Shown: one piece after another, positions 22,777-35,217 of the stretch
Layout: the number at the start of each line of letters is the position of its first letter
How positions within the stretch are numbered: the stretch's first letter is position 1
Source of the DNA: Lunularia cruciata
Taxonomy: Eukaryota > Streptophyta > Marchantiopsida > Lunulariales > Lunulariaceae
DNA: 64,000 nucleotides
Assembly: GCA_948567375.1 (NCBI GenBank)
Contig: OX419759.1
Location: forward strand, 63,279,493 to 63,343,492
Direction: 5' to 3'
The notes under the pieces: model-generated
Database searches by the model: none
Seen by the model: the letters and a program-made list of their open reading frames with translations, nothing else
Told to the model about the DNA's origin: nothing
Position numbers and translations under genes: made by a program

Positions 22777-23206
22777 TCAATACAGAGTCAATATGATCAC
22801 TTTGGAAGGCATACAAACTATCGGAACTACCATTGGGACCTCAGAAGCTATCACTTGTTGATAATACTCCTTGCCAAAATTACTAACCACAAAATCTCTA
22901 AACATCACTTTCAGTCTCACTACATAACGGATTTCTACTTGAGTGTTGAAAGGAAGAGGATTTGGGACATTCATATCCATATTATCATAATAGAATGTAG
23001 ATTGTCAAATCCAACTCTCTGTCATATATCACCACAGGTAGAATCACCGGGTTTGGTGAGTTCATCACCCTATCCATGAATTTTGCGCCAAAGTGATAAA
23101 CTAGCGATACCCTCATTTGCTCATCCTGGATGTACATAACCTTGATGTGGAATGGATTTGGGAATGGAAAGCTAGGTGCAGGAAATTTTCCTCTCGGTGA
23201 ATCCAT
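22777..23206 (-). pseudogene. Element A leader frames: two related short modules
   Basis: Between primer site and gag are two short frames (22985-23206 and 22777-22980). They resemble each other weakly: PNP near the start, a central FG (HFGAKFMDRV and NFGKEYYQQV) and a VP/LPVV end. I do not recognise them. They may be a duplicated 5' part of gag. Confidence 0.35.
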
Positions 23207-23333
23207 CCCGTCTGCTCTCTAAAGTCCTTCCTAAGTCTAACAATTACTCTATGTTCTCCACCTCAAATTACTCAGTTTTAGTAGTTTGTGCTCTTCCAAG
23301 AGGGGTGATCCACTCTCTTGGAATAAGACACTC

Positions 23334-23345
23334 GCTCTGATACCA
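23334..23345 (-). other. Element A primer-binding site (initiator-Met tRNA)
   Basis: The minus strand reads TGGTATCAGAGC, the standard complement of the 3' end of plant initiator-methionine tRNA. It is one base from the 5' LTR. This confirms element orientation and is a plant-type trait. Confidence 0.95.
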
Positions 23346-23346
23346 T

Positions 23347-24089
23347 TGTAATACTCCGAGGACAAGAGAAGAGAGAAAACACAGATTACACACTCAACAT
23401 TTGGTGCCCCAAAGGAGCACCTTCTCTTTATTATATAGACAAAGAGGATCTCCTCCAAGGAAGCTCCACCATAGGATAAAGCACACAAATAGGTGATATG
23501 TCATCAAGCTCCACCCTTGGATTACTTACTTGGATGGGTGACATGTCGGTCTAGGTCCTATCTGGTTGGTCAAACAAGCTTTGACTAAAGGGAATCTTTT
23601 AGGGAATCTTCTTGTAGGAGTCTTAGAATCACATAAGGTACCGTTGGAAAGCTCTCGACAAGGCAAACCAAGGGGGAGGGAAGGCCAACCTTTCCTTTGT
23701 TGGGGAGGGGGGGGGAGGGAATATGCCCATTTTTGAGGCCTAATTCATCCGTTTAGGCTTCTGAAATTGCCTTCAAAGATTTCAAGCATATTTTGGTTCT
23801 TACTCTATTAGTAGAAGTTCCCTTTTGGTGATACCTCTTTCTGATCTGTTTAGTCCATCATGTGTAACATCTTTCCAGATGTTACCAAACCAATTCTCAC
23901 CTTTAAATCATATGTCCAGCTATTGATTCTAAGGTTCTCAAGTCTATTTTGGTTTTTGCTCTATTAGTAGAAGTACTCTTTTGGTGATATTTCTATCTGA
24001 TCTATTTTTACCATCATGTATAACATCATTCTAGATGTTACCAAACCAAATTTCACATCTAAATCATATGGCTAGCTTGTGGTATTACA
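23347..24089 (-). repeat. Element A 5' LTR
   Basis: This 743-base LTR is the 5' LTR, with ends TGTAATAC and GTATTACA. It is followed at 24090-24094 by the GATTG duplication of the host element C sequence. Confidence 0.95.
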
Positions 24090-25119
24090 GATTGAGAGAG
24101 AGGAGATCTAAGACCAAGCTGTCGTTTGAAGTTTGTGGAGTGGAAGGACTTCCAAAGAGCCATGAGTAGAGAGGAAAAATAATGCTGTTGTAGACCTTGG
24201 TGAAGGATCTTGGAGAGAGTCTTACTACCATTATGTAGAAATTATAACCTTCATCAGAAAGTTCTCAAGATTAGCAATTGAAATAATCTTTCAATTGATG
24301 GATAAAATATCCATGAAAGTTTGCTTAATTTGCACTTTTGGATTTGATCATGCCATAAGAATCATGGAGCAACCTAAACCGTTTGTACCACTTAGAATAG
24401 ACTATTCTCAAATGGTGCTAGTCATGTATATACTACATTAATTATAAGGTGAGAAAAAATAGAAAAAAATTAGAGAGAGGAGAAAGGTACTAAGAAGTTA
24501 AAATGGAAATTTTTTTGGTTTTCTTTGGCAAGGATGGAGGAGATGAAGAGGCTCTTTTGAGAGACTTCAAGAGAGCTTAAATAGGAAAAATTGAGAGGAT
24601 GAAGAATGAGTGGGTCTCATTACTATCAGATTTCTTTGCGAATGTAACTATTACATGTTACAAATCAAAATACCAAAAAAGAAGAGATAGTCAAGAGGAG
24701 TCTTGAGAGAGAGTCTTGAGTTTTACTATAACATTCATTGAGAAATTTCTTTCAGATGAAAGTTATGAGAGATTGATGAGTGACATTACTTTCCTCAAGC
24801 AAGGAGATGGAGAGAAAGTAAGAACTTATGTAGAAATAATAAAGAAGTTAAAGTCTAGGTTTTGCATAGTGTGAGGAAGAGTGGAAATGATATGGAGATT
24901 ATTATAATTGGGACCCAAAAGCCATGCTCACCAAGAAGTTGTGGGAGGTTTGAAACCACAAATTTGAAGTAAATTGACATATGAAATATCTTCTTCCAAG
25001 GTAAAAGCTATCAAGAATTGAAATTTGTATGGAGGAGAGCTTGGAAGGAGATGAGAGTGATTTGGTGATGAAGAAAGTTTGCATCCTCCACAAGTTTACA
25101 AGTATCGTAAAGCTTCTAA

Positions 25120-25591
25120 TCTTTTTGTGGCAAGGGTGGTACCAGAAGTTGTAGTTGCTTTGTTCTTACACCTCTACCAAAAGATCCACTTCAAACTATC
25201 ATGGAGTAACTTGAAGATCTCAAGACCAATGTAGCACAACAATGGGAGAAGAGAGAGGTGGTTTAGAATGTTTGGAGAAGACCAAGGAGTTTTGATAACT
25301 ATCCATATAGAAGAGGCCAACCAACCAATAATTTTTTTGGGTTGTGGAGGTAGAGGTCACATCCAAAGGAATTGCCTAAATTCCACTTATCACGGAGGAA
25401 GGAGTTATGAAGAAGCCAATAGAGAGAAGGAGAGATGTGGTGAAACCCAAGAAACTCTTATGGAAAATAGAGTTAAAGGAATAACATCCATAGATGTGGT
25501 TGAGTGCAAGTATAAGAAGGGGAAGTGCTTAAACTCCAAAGGTATTAACTTGGAATTTTTGGCACAAGAAAAGAAGAGAACATGTTTGTAG
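25120..25591 (+). pseudogene. Element C gag remnant with zinc knuckle
   Basis: The frame 25268-25591 contains LGCGGRGHIQRNC, a CCHC knuckle in which the first cysteine position appears lost. Upstream sequence down to 24.1 kb is decayed gag in several frames. The reading direction and order fit element C. Confidence 0.65.
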
Positions 25592-25739
25592 ATTATGTAA
25601 ATTCTTCTCAAAAAATCACTCCCACTAAAGATGTTTGTATGCCTACTAGGAGTATTTCAATGCCATCAACAAAGACTCCAAGGAAGAAGTTAGAGATGGA
25701 TGATTTCTTGATCTCAAAACAACAATAAGACTACAATGT

Positions 25740-26164
25740 GTTGGGGAATGTTGGTAGTCATAAAGCCAATATCAAAATGAGCCAACTAATTATGCTTATT
25801 TTATTAGAATAATTAGTATATTTTTATTATATTAAATAATTTTTATTTAATTTATATAAGTACAAAATTAATATAGTTTTAATTAAATATTCATTTTTAA
25901 TATAAAAATTTATTGATAATAAATCATATATTGATTAAGATAAGGTCTAGATATACAACAAATATGCAAAATGTTATTTAATGTTATTGAATATATTAAT
26001 ATTAAGAAAAGAAAGAATATATATATGTATAATTTTGAAGTTCAAGTGTAGTTTTTTCTACAAACTTTTTGCATAAAATATGTATCTATTTAAATTGATT
26101 TTGATAGATTAGGCAAAAAATAAGTATGTAGTTAAAAGACAATTTTATCTGAGACATTTCAAAG
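25740..26164. other. Very AT-rich insertion-like stretch inside element C
   Basis: No gene is seen. The sequence is markedly richer in A and T than its neighbours and has no similarity to the gag or protease of element C. It is probably an insertion, but no ends could be defined. Confidence 0.35.
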
Positions 26165-26350
26165 GTAGAATCCTAACCTTGAGAAAGAGAAGAAAGAGAT
26201 CGCGTAGAAAAAATGAAGGATGGGAAGACCTCATCAAGCAGTACAAGGGAGAGATAAAAAAGGTAAAATGGGGCTAAGCCCCAATAGAGTCTATATGAGA
26301 AATCTGCCCTACTACACCTAAGATATCCAAGCTACGGAAGTCATACGGTC
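26165..26350 (+). repeat. Dispersed repeat S, copy 2
   Basis: The copy has GATGGGAAGACC, CATCAAGC, GGTAAAATGGGG, the perfect stem-loop TGGGGCTAAGCCCCA, then GAAATCTGCCCTA and GTCATACGGTCTACA. The same words occur in the same order in the 671-base insertion at 60329-60999. Confidence 0.7.
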
Positions 26351-27200
26351 TACATAAAGGAGCTAGGGGGTGGTTTGAGTTCTACAAGAAGCAAGAGAAA
26401 GAAGAAGGCAAAAGCTTTGGTATCAATAGGGATGTTGGATGCAAAACCACCATGATGAGAGGCTTGTGAATACTCCTCCAAGATTGATGTGAAGGTGAAT
26501 GGTCACAACGATCGAGTATGCACTTGTTGATAGAAAATCTACAATGAATACCATGTTAGGGAGGTTGATGAAGAAGTTGTGGATGATACTCTAGACCTTC
26601 AACATTTGTGGTGAGCATGGCAAACAAGCAACAAGTTTGACCAATGAGTGTGATGGATAAGGTGGTAGTATCAATTACGGGAGTTTAAAATCTCATGACT
26701 TTCTAAGTCTTGAAGGATTCAAACGATGATTTGCTACTTGGAAGTCCATGTTTGAGAGCAACTCTTACAACTTTTTGATAATACAAAGGGTATTTGAGAA
26801 TTGGGCAATCAAGCCATCAACTTATAGTTTTATAACTAACACTACCCACACTTGATGCACCATCTTTTGATTATTGAGAAGCAAATTTAGAAGAAGGACC
26901 TTCAAGTGTGGACATAGGAATGGAGGAAGAGACCTCAATAGAGGCAAATGACTTTGAATCTGATTCAGTTATGTATCCCTTATGTACCATGGACTTTGTA
27001 CCTAATGTAGAGGTTTTGAAGGAGGATTCACCATTAACACATGAGGAGATAAGGAATAGCCTATCTACCCTCAAGTAAGGTCCAAATGTTACCAAGGAGG
27101 AGAAGGTAAGATTTGAGGAGATTTTTCATAAGTTCATCCATGTGTTTGCTTTTAATTACAAGGATCTCAAGGAAGTCACCTTGGAGAGCATTGGATAGAG

Positions 27201-27950
27201 GTGGAGTCATATGCAAGACCAATCAAACAAAAGCAACATTGCATTAGCCCACCAAAAACTTTGGTTGTGAAAGGGGAGATTGATAAACTCAAGGAAGCCA
27301 AGTTTATCTTTAAGGTGAAGAATTTAAAATTGGTGTCTCTAGTTGTGATTATGAAGAAGAAGTATGGCAAGCTTCATCTATGTATGGATTAAAAGACAAT
27401 TAGTGTTGTTACCAAGAAGGATCACTCTCCTTTGCCATTCATTAGTGAGATCTTGGAGGAGGTTGTGAGTTATGAGAGGTACAATTTTGGACATGGTTAT
27501 AACCAAATCAAGATTGCACTAGAGTATCAACCACTCATCACATTCACCAACTCTTTGAGTACTTATGCTTTCAAAGCTATGCCTATTGGACTTTTCAATG
27601 CTGCAGCCACATTCAAATGGTTCATGAACAAGGTGTTTGAACCTTTCATTAGGAAATTCATGAGTGATTTCATTGATGAATTTTGTGTTTGTGAGAGAAA
27701 GAAGGAGCATTTTGAGCACTTGATCAAAGTCTTGCAATGCTTGGATGAAGCAAATGCATCACTCAACCAAGAGAATTATATCTTTGGTTGTGAACATCTA
27801 CTTTGAGGCATATCATTTCCAAGGATGGAATAACAATGTATACTCAAAAGGTGAGGAAAATCTCATACCTTCTATTCACTTCAAGATTAACAAAGTTATG
27901 CCAATTTTGGGAGATGGTTGGGTATTATAGGAGGTTTATCTTTAAATTTC
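27201..27950 (+). pseudogene. Element C reverse transcriptase
   Basis: Blocks seen in order are VVIMKKKYGKLHLCMD, HSPLPFISEIL, GYNQIKIA, AFKAMPIGLFNAAATF and then FIDEFCV at the catalytic box. That box is normally Y/F-x-DD, so the second aspartate is replaced by Glu. A stop at about 27390 and a frame change near 27800 confirm decay. Confidence 0.85.
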
Positions 27951-28002
27951 CAACTAGACTTATGCAATGACCATTTACATGAAGAGGGGTGTAAAATAAA
28001 TA

Positions 28003-28440
28003 GTGATTTTGGGAGACAAGGAAACTCTCAAAGCTTTTGAGGAGCTCAATCAATCTCTTGTTATGGCTCCAATTCTTGCTAACCTTGATTGGAATAAACC
28101 TTTCATCTTTTACACTAATTATTCTAACAAATCCTTAAGATGCATTCTTCGTCAATTAGACCAAGATGGGCATGATCATTCAATAGCTTATGCTAGTAGA
28201 AAAATGGTCTTAATAAAGAGAAACTATTCAATCATAAAAAGAGAAGGATTGGAAATGACTTTTGGTCTCAAAAAGTTTAGATATTACTTGATTGGAGGGA
28301 AGGCTACCACTTTCATAGATCACAAAGGTTTGAAGTACATCTTCAACAAGCCTAATGTGGAGGGAAGGCTAGCAAGATGGATGATACTCCTTTTTTAGCA
28401 TGATTACACCCTTGAAGATAGGCCAACAAAGAAACATGTA
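28003..28440 (+). pseudogene. Element C RNase H
   Basis: The frame 28003-28398 has FEELNQSLVMAPIL, GHDHSIAYASRKM, NYSIIKREGLEM and TTFIDHKGLKYIFN, the pattern of gypsy RNase H. It ends with a TAG where WLLLLQ-like wording is usual. Confidence 0.85.
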
Positions 28441-28449
28441 AATGCTAAT

Positions 28450-29640
28450 TTGTTATCTAGGGCCTATAATCTTGATAGAGATGAGCAAGTGGATGATTCA
28501 TTCTTGGATGAGGAGCTCATGACAATCTCAATCACTCAATGCTTTCTAATAGAGTACAAGGAGATTGTGGACTTTGTTACAAGAGATAACTATATGGATG
28601 AGATGTATGCTAGGGAGAGGAAAGCTCTTATAGCAATATATAGATCTTACACAATGGTAGAGGATATACTTCTTCACCAAGGAGTAGATGGCCTACTTTG
28701 AAGAGCAATGGGTAAGGAGTCTATCCTATTCACAAAGGACTTTCATGATGGTTTGGTGTTTGGAGATCACTTTGTAGGAAAGGTGATCGCTTTGAAGATT
28801 CTAGATATAGGTTATCATTGGAGAGGGATTTTTAAGGATCTTCTTGAGTATTGTAAAACTTGTAATGTTGATCAAACTTTTATTAGAAAGTCTACTTCCA
28901 CTCCACCACTTAGATCAGTTCTTAGATCAATCATTACTAGGACCTTTTAAAAAAGTGGTTAAATTATTTTATAGGTCCTCTCTATAGAACCCCAAGGAAG
29001 AATTAGTATATTGTGGGAGTTATTAATTACCCTACCAAGTGGGTTGAGGCTAGACCATTGAGAGACAAGAATGCAGATGAAGTTGATAGCTTTATTTTCT
29101 GAACATATCATCATTAGATTTAGTTTCCTTTTGGAGTTGGTTTTGGATAGAGGAGTAGAGTTTACAAGAAGCATCACTACATCCATGCGATGACATTTTT
29201 CTATCATAAATAGAGTGACCGCATCATATAAGACAAACTCCAATGGCTTGGCAAAGTAATCCAATCAGACCTTGTGCATGATGGTGATCAAAGATGCAAA
29301 AATGGAGGAGGCTAAATATCATTGAGACAAAAGGATTCATATGGTTTTATGGGAGTATATGAAAACAATGAAGACATCTACTAGATACTCTCTATTTCAT
29401 TTGGCATATGGTATTGAATCTACTATACCTATTCACTTTGATTTTCCTACTTTCTAAAGCATACATAGAAAATTGAAGAAGGCACAATAAGGTGATGCAT
29501 AGAAGTCAAGGAAAGATCCACTCGTGGAGTTGGAGGAAGCAAGAGCAGTTGCTATAGTTCAAGTGGAACAAGACCAAAGCACAAAAAAGAGGAGAGCTAT
29601 GATTAGAGGTAAGGCAAGAAGAAAGTGGGGCCTTTCAAGG
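28450..29640 (+). pseudogene. Element C integrase remnant
   Basis: The zinc-region remnant is at 28708-28880, ending in HWRGIFKDLLEYCKTCNVDQ. Core remnants at about 28960-29280 (minus-strand hits are shadows) resemble YTKWVEARPL and DRGVEFT wording in broken frames. Further gypsy 3'-end sequence continues to 29860. The position between RNase H and the 3' LTR supports the call. Confidence 0.65.
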
Positions 29641-29879
29641 AAGGTGATTAGATAATGTTGTGTGATTCCATTTGATTCAAGAAGGTATAAAATAAATTCT
29701 TACCTAAGTACTTTGGACTTTTCATCGTGGAGAAGGTGTGAGGCAATTACACATATGATCTCAAGGAGTTGGGAGGAAAACACTTTTATAGGATTAACCG
29801 TGACAAGTTAAAGTTATATCATAGAAGATAAAGAGACCTTCACCCCAAGGACAAAGTGAAATCTTAGTCTAGGGATAAA

Positions 29880-30558
29880 TGCAACATCCATTGGTGCATG
29901 TATACTCTATTATGATATTTAGTTGGTATTGCAAGTAGTTGAGAGATATTATTATATAGAGTAAAAGGAAGTTTCTACATTAGCCATGATTAGCTAGAGT
30001 TAGTCATAGCCTAGATAAATATGACTCTACTTTAGGGAAAGGTAGAAAAGTGAGCACTACTATTTTGGATTCTAGTGTATCAACTTGGTATTTTTTTTAT
30101 AAGTTTGACTTTGAGGAAAGATTTCAGAACTCTTGGACCCACAAGCTTTTTTGCTTCAAATTTTTCTATAGTCTAAGGATAGTCCATGTGAAGGAATCCT
30201 TGACTTATTGTTGGGTCAAGATACGACCACATGCTTAAGGGATTATTCCCATGAGTTTGGATATTCCTTTAGACTTTATATGAATCTTTTCCTAGTGACT
30301 TGATTTACTATGGTGACTTATAATATTGGTATGTAATTATTTCACAAGTATATAAGTTAGGGTTGAGGATGTAATCATAATGATTTCATTTGCAACAATC
30401 TCTCCCTCATTGAATTCTCAAGTGAACAATATCTTAAGTCTTGGAGGTGCTTTGGAGTTCTAGCCCAAGAAGTGTAAAGGAGTTTGAGTTCCTTGCTTTC
30501 TTAGTCCATGGTGTGCTACCCTTAATAGCCATTAGAGGTTCATCTTGAATAAGAGACA
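29880..30558 (+). repeat. Element C 3' LTR
   Basis: This LTR starts TGCAACATCCATTGG and ends near GAGACA. It aligns with the 5' LTR at 15530-16205 with many differences, more than between the two LTRs of element A. Confidence 0.78.
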
Positions 30559-30577
30559 AGCCAACTCACAAGTCATA

Positions 30578-33500
30578 TTAGATATCTTGATGTGCAAGTA
30601 TACGATCAACTTCATATAATTCATGGTCATTAATAAAGATTAAGAGAGGGGGAGGAGGAATTTGAAAATGAATGTGGAAGGAAGATTGGTTAAAAAAAGG
30701 TTTTAAATTTAAGATATAGAAGGCATGATGGATCTTCATGAGACTAGGAAGGTCAAGTTGGTAAGCAATAGGAGAAATGATTTTAAGAATAAGAAAAAGT
30801 TTAATCCAATTAGGAGCAATTTTACAAACTTGGATATCAAGAGGGATAAGAAGGTTATGAGAAGAACACATTACTTTATCGCCTATTTGAAAGGTGAGAT
30901 CATAATAATGTTGATCAACATATTAATTTTGTCAAGTTTTTAGATAGAAAGAGATGAGACTTGACTTGGTATAAGGATGCAATAACATGGACAAGAAGGT
31001 AGAAATATGAAGGACCTGAGATTGCAATAGAGCAAGATGAGAATTTGGAACAAGTGGATCTTACCAATAATTAAGGAAGAATTCAATACTTGCTTGCTTG
31101 AAATTATTATACTCAAATTCAACAACCACAAGACCATATCTTAATTGGTATGATGAACATTGACAAAGCCACATAGCATATCTTCCAAGGTGAAATTTGC
31201 TTTTTTTACATCCCCATCAATTTGGGATGCTAGGCAATAGATAAAGCAAGTCTAGTACCAAGTAGCTTAAAAAGTGCTTGCCAAAATTTATCAATGAATC
31301 AAGGATCATGATCAAAGATGAGAACCATTGGCATTCCATGATGTTTGAAGACTATAGCAAACTAGATCTAAGCCAACATTGGAACATTATTGTGTAAAGA
31401 CCAAGGAGAGAAGTAGAAGAATGGAAGATCAAAGTGAAAGATCACATTAGGACTCTTGAATGAGAGAAACTACAAATGCCTAGCATGAGCTTAAGCTTTG
31501 GGATTTATAAGGAAACATACAAGGCTCTTGAGAAGCTTCCTAAAAGCCACCTTCTTAGAGTGCAAGCAAAGCTAATCTAGAAGCCTCATACTTGGCATGC
31601 AAGCTAAGCTAGTTGGGAAGTTTCCCAAGAAGCTTCCTCTTAGGAGTCACCTACTTGGTGTGCAAGCTCTTGCACACCAAGTAGGTGACTAGAAGCTCCC
31701 CAAGAAAATTTCTCCTAGAAGTCACTACTTGGTATGTTCATTACCCAATACTTGGAAGGTACCAAGTAGCTTCCTAGATGCTTCTAGAATATCCCTATGA
31801 TTCTACTCTAATTTAGCCTATATGCTACTTTGTTAGTCTTGAGTAATTTGTTGGTAACCTCCATGTTGTTATATATTGTATCCATGGAAGGTGCCAAGTA
31901 AATCTATTTGCTAAGTTTATCAACAAAGATGAAAATTATTGTATAGCCTTGGTCTGTCTTTGGCAAGGATGTGAAGAGATCTAAGCTTTGATCAAAGCTC
32001 TAATGATTCTTATGAAGTAGATGGAATTGGGAGTGGTTGGAGTGGTCCACTTAATTTTGGTTGCTTGCCTTGTTGTGATAACAACTCTCACAAAATCAAA
32101 CAAAGTCTTGGACCTCACGTGCCATGTTTGGCTGCCATTTTTATCATTGTAGGATACTCAATGTTCTACCCTAGGTCAAGATAAAACCATACCAAGCGAT
32201 TAGCAATTGGTAGATCATAAATTTGTTGAAGTTGCACAAGATTTAGGTTTCTCATAGTGGGAACATAAACTTGATTCTTGCAAGATAGAAGGTCATCTAT
32301 GAATGAAAAGGTGTCTTATTCCTTGCCATGTGTTGCAAGACAACTTCACCTAAGATGAAAGAAGGGATCTTGTTGTAGAGTAATTTTGAACTTTGTATGT
32401 ACCTTTGAGTATGTCAATTGCTTCTATTAGGAGAGATTTAGGAAGAATATTCAAATCATGTTGTTGTGAAAGTGCATTGGGGATGACATGGAACCTTTGT
32501 ACTCAAGTTTGATTTAAAATAATTGTAATTTTTCCTCCCATTGATGATGCTTACTCTTCATTTGTTCTATGTGTAAGCTCTACAACAACATTTTGTTAGT
32601 ATTTTGAATTATAATTTTTTTCCCAAGAGGTAAATATTACCACATCTTTTTTTATATACCATTGCAAGTTGTTCTTGATCTTGGATAGAATAATTCTTTT
32701 TATTGCAAGTAGTCAATTAGATACAGAGGCAATTGGATGCAATCCATTTGGAAAGTCTTACTGCAACACATCTACAATTATAAAGTTAGAAGCATCAAAA
32801 TGAACCACACAAGGTAGTTGAGGATCATATGGTTGGAGAATGGATAGTGAAGGCACCATATCTTGTAGTTTCTTCAATGCTTCTTCTTGCTTGGTGGTCC
32901 ACTCAAAGGTTGTTATTTTCTCCAAGAGATTAATCAGTGGTGTAGCCACATGAGCAAAAAAATAGAGGAACCATCAATAAAAACTTGCCAATCTATTAAA
33001 TGCTTGAACTTCCATAGTATCCTTAAGAGTAGGCCAATTGGTAATGGTTATGATTTTCTACTCTTCCATATTGATCCCTTTTGTTGAGACTTTATAAGCC
33101 AAGAAGGAAAATTTTTTTTACCATAAAGGTACACTTGGACTTCTTGCAATAGAACTTTAATTGCTGTAGTTGTCCTTAAGATTTCTCATACTTGATTCTT
33201 GTATCTTGCTCCCATCTTATTACAAATTAAAATATAATTGAAGAACAATACCATATATTGATATAATACATCTTCCAATACCCAATACATTTGATCCATG
33301 GATATTGCTGGAGCATTAGTGAGCCCAAAAGGTACAACTCTCCATTCAAAATTTCCATACCTTTTGCAAAAGGGTAATCTTTTGCACATCCTCCCTATCA
33401 ATGAGAATCTACCAATAAAATCTTTGAATATCCAACTTTGAGAAGTATTGTGCTCCACTTAGTTGATCCAACAAGTCATCAATTTGAGGCAAGGATATAC

Positions 33501-34420
33501 ATTCTTCACAATTTTTTAGTCAGGCCATGGTAGTCAATAAAAAATCAAAACATTCCATCCTTCTTTGGTACAAAAAATATTGGAGCTCCCTAAGGAGATG
33601 TATTATGTCTATAAATCTTTCTCTAACAACTCAATTAATGTTGTTCAAAGTTCCTCTAACTCCTTTGATGAGAGATAATAGATTGGTCTACTCACTAGAA
33701 TACTACATAGCAATAGCTTGATCTTGAAAGGCATACCTTGATAAGAGGTTAACCCTTTTGGAGGATCATCTAGAAACACATCCACAAACTTCTGAACTAC
33801 TTGATCAACCACTTCCTTTTGAAGCTTCTAATCTTCCCTAGAGTCACCTTGCACAATAAGTTTGATCCACCTCACCAAATTAAGAATATTTTCATCCAAA
33901 GCTTACTCAACAATTATTATACCAACAAAATTCACATATTTGGGATTGACTATTCTTAGTTCCTTACTCAAATGTGACAACCAAGCTAATAAGTGATTCT
34001 TGTCTTGATGTTGTACTTTAATTTGTCATTGGTTCCAATCAAATTGAACATGATGATGTTCAAGCCAAGGAAAACTTAGAATAATATTATAGTGTAAAGT
34101 GGTGGTTATGAATCTCATGTACTTAGAATACTCATTCCTAATCTTAAATGCAATAGGTTGTGAGGTTTGGAATGAAAGTTTTTTTAACCATTCACCATCA
34201 TCAGTTTAATATCTATATTAGCTTTATATAAATATCTTATTCCTTTTCTAATTGCATAGACATGCAATTTTTAGAACTCCCAAAATCCACCACAATTGGA
34301 TATTATACCTTGAAAGTAAATCAAACTTCCATAGGTTGATCATTCAATCCCAATGGAACTAATCAAGTTCTAATAAGTGGCTTGATATCTCCTACCAAGA
34401 CTGTTATAATATAGAGTTAG
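30578..34420 (-). mobile_element. Element B: degenerate Ty3/gypsy on the minus strand
   Basis: Reading on the minus strand from 34.4 kb downward there is protease-like sequence. Reverse transcriptase follows at 33186-33700 (WRVVPFGLTNAPAI). RNase H is at 32400-32950 (FEWTTKQEEALKKLQ). Integrase remnants lie at 31.1-32.3 kb (FWQALFKLLGTRLALSIA). An integrase C-terminus with a chromodomain-like end is at 30578-30871 (MKIHHAFYILNLKPFF then HELYEVDRIL). A family E repeat interrupts it at 31395-31860. No intact frame remains. Confidence 0.75.
31395..31860 (+). repeat. Family E LTR-like repeat, copy 2
   Basis: It resembles 14941-15440 and 46585-46870 (AGATCACATTAGGACTC, GAAGCTTCC, GCAAGCTAAGCTAG). 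A local inverted pair, about TACTTGGTGTGCAAG and its complement, occurs at 31655-31690. It lies within the integrase region of element B, so it is probably a later insertion. Confidence 0.5.
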
Positions 34421-34429
34421 CTAAAGCTA

Positions 34430-34805
34430 AGGAGATAACAGAACCAACTAATAATAAAAAAGAGGTAAACCTAGCATAACCTAAAAATGCATAGAATATG
34501 CTAGAAGCATCTAAGAAGCTTTGAGGTGAGAAGCTTATAAGGACCTTTTAAGGATTGAGTAACTTGTATGCCAAGTTGATAACTAGCTTAGTTTTCACAC
34601 CAAGTAAATAGCTGACTTAGCTTGCACTCCAAGAAAGGTGCTTCAAGAAGAAAACTTTTGTGGAAGCTTCTTGATAATTTTTACCAAGTGGCCTATGAAT
34701 ATCAAGGCCAAAGTTCATGTTAAGAATTTGGAGTTTCTATCACTTAAGTGTTTCCTATGTGACTTTCCATTGCAATTTTATATTCTCTTCTCACCACCAT
34801 GTATC
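34430..34805 (-). repeat. Family E LTR-like repeat, copy 3 (inverted)
   Basis: The reverse complement shows the same landmarks (AAGTCACATAGGAAA, GAAGCTTCC, GCAAGCTAAG). It separates element B from a second related gypsy fragment that begins at 34806. Confidence 0.45.
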
Positions 34806-35217
34806 AATCTTATAGCTATCCAACACCCAATGCATTTGATTCATGAAAATTGCCAAAGTATTAGTGAGCCCAAAAGGTAGTACTCTCCATTCAAAATACT
34901 CATACCTTGCACAAAAGGTAGATTATTTTGCACATCCTTTCCTATCAATCTAAATAAAATAATAACCACTTCAAAAATCCAACTTGGAAAAGTATTATGT
35001 TCCACTAAATTGATCCAACAAGTCATCAATTTGAGGCAAGGGATACACATTCTTCATTATTTATTTATTAAGGCCATAATAGTCAATATAAAATCAAAGA
35101 ACTCCATCTTTCTTTGATACAAGGAGTACTGGTGCTCCTCCCAAGGAGATGTATTATCTCATTTAAAATTCTTGTCCAACAACTTGGTCAACGTTTTTTG
35201 AAGCTCTTCTAACTTGA
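34806..35217 (-). mobile_element. Element B2 fragment, left of element D
   Basis: The reverse transcriptase region here (34841-35050) matches 33270-33660 of element B, including the strings GTGAGCCCAAAAGGTA and CATCAATTTGAGGCAAGG. The match stops at 35217 and resumes at about 44668. This shows that element D was inserted into B2. Confidence 0.75.

Larger units (their letters stand above)
17486..24089 (-). mobile_element. Element A: complete-structure Ty3/gypsy chromovirus nested in C
   Basis: The element is bounded by direct LTRs of 748 and 743 bases with inverted ends TGTAATAC/GTATTACA (one end reads TGTTATAC). It is flanked by a perfect 5-base duplication GATTG (17481-17485 and 24090-24094). 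On the minus strand the order is LTR, primer site, gag, protease, reverse transcriptase, RNase H, integrase, chromodomain, polypurine tract, LTR. This is the chromovirus order. Multiple nonsense changes and at least one frameshift make it non-coding as a whole. The LTRs are highly similar, so it is younger than element C. Confidence 0.95.
15530..30558 (+). mobile_element. Element C: old Ty3/gypsy retrotransposon, split by element A
   Basis: Direct LTRs lie at about 15530-16205 and 29880-30558. Between them on the plus strand are a gag zinc-knuckle remnant, reverse transcriptase, RNase H and integrase remnants. Removing element A (with one copy of GATTG) leaves about 8.4 kb, a normal gypsy length. 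The frames are heavily broken and the flanking 5-base strings do not match, so the element is old and immobile by itself. Confidence 0.8.
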
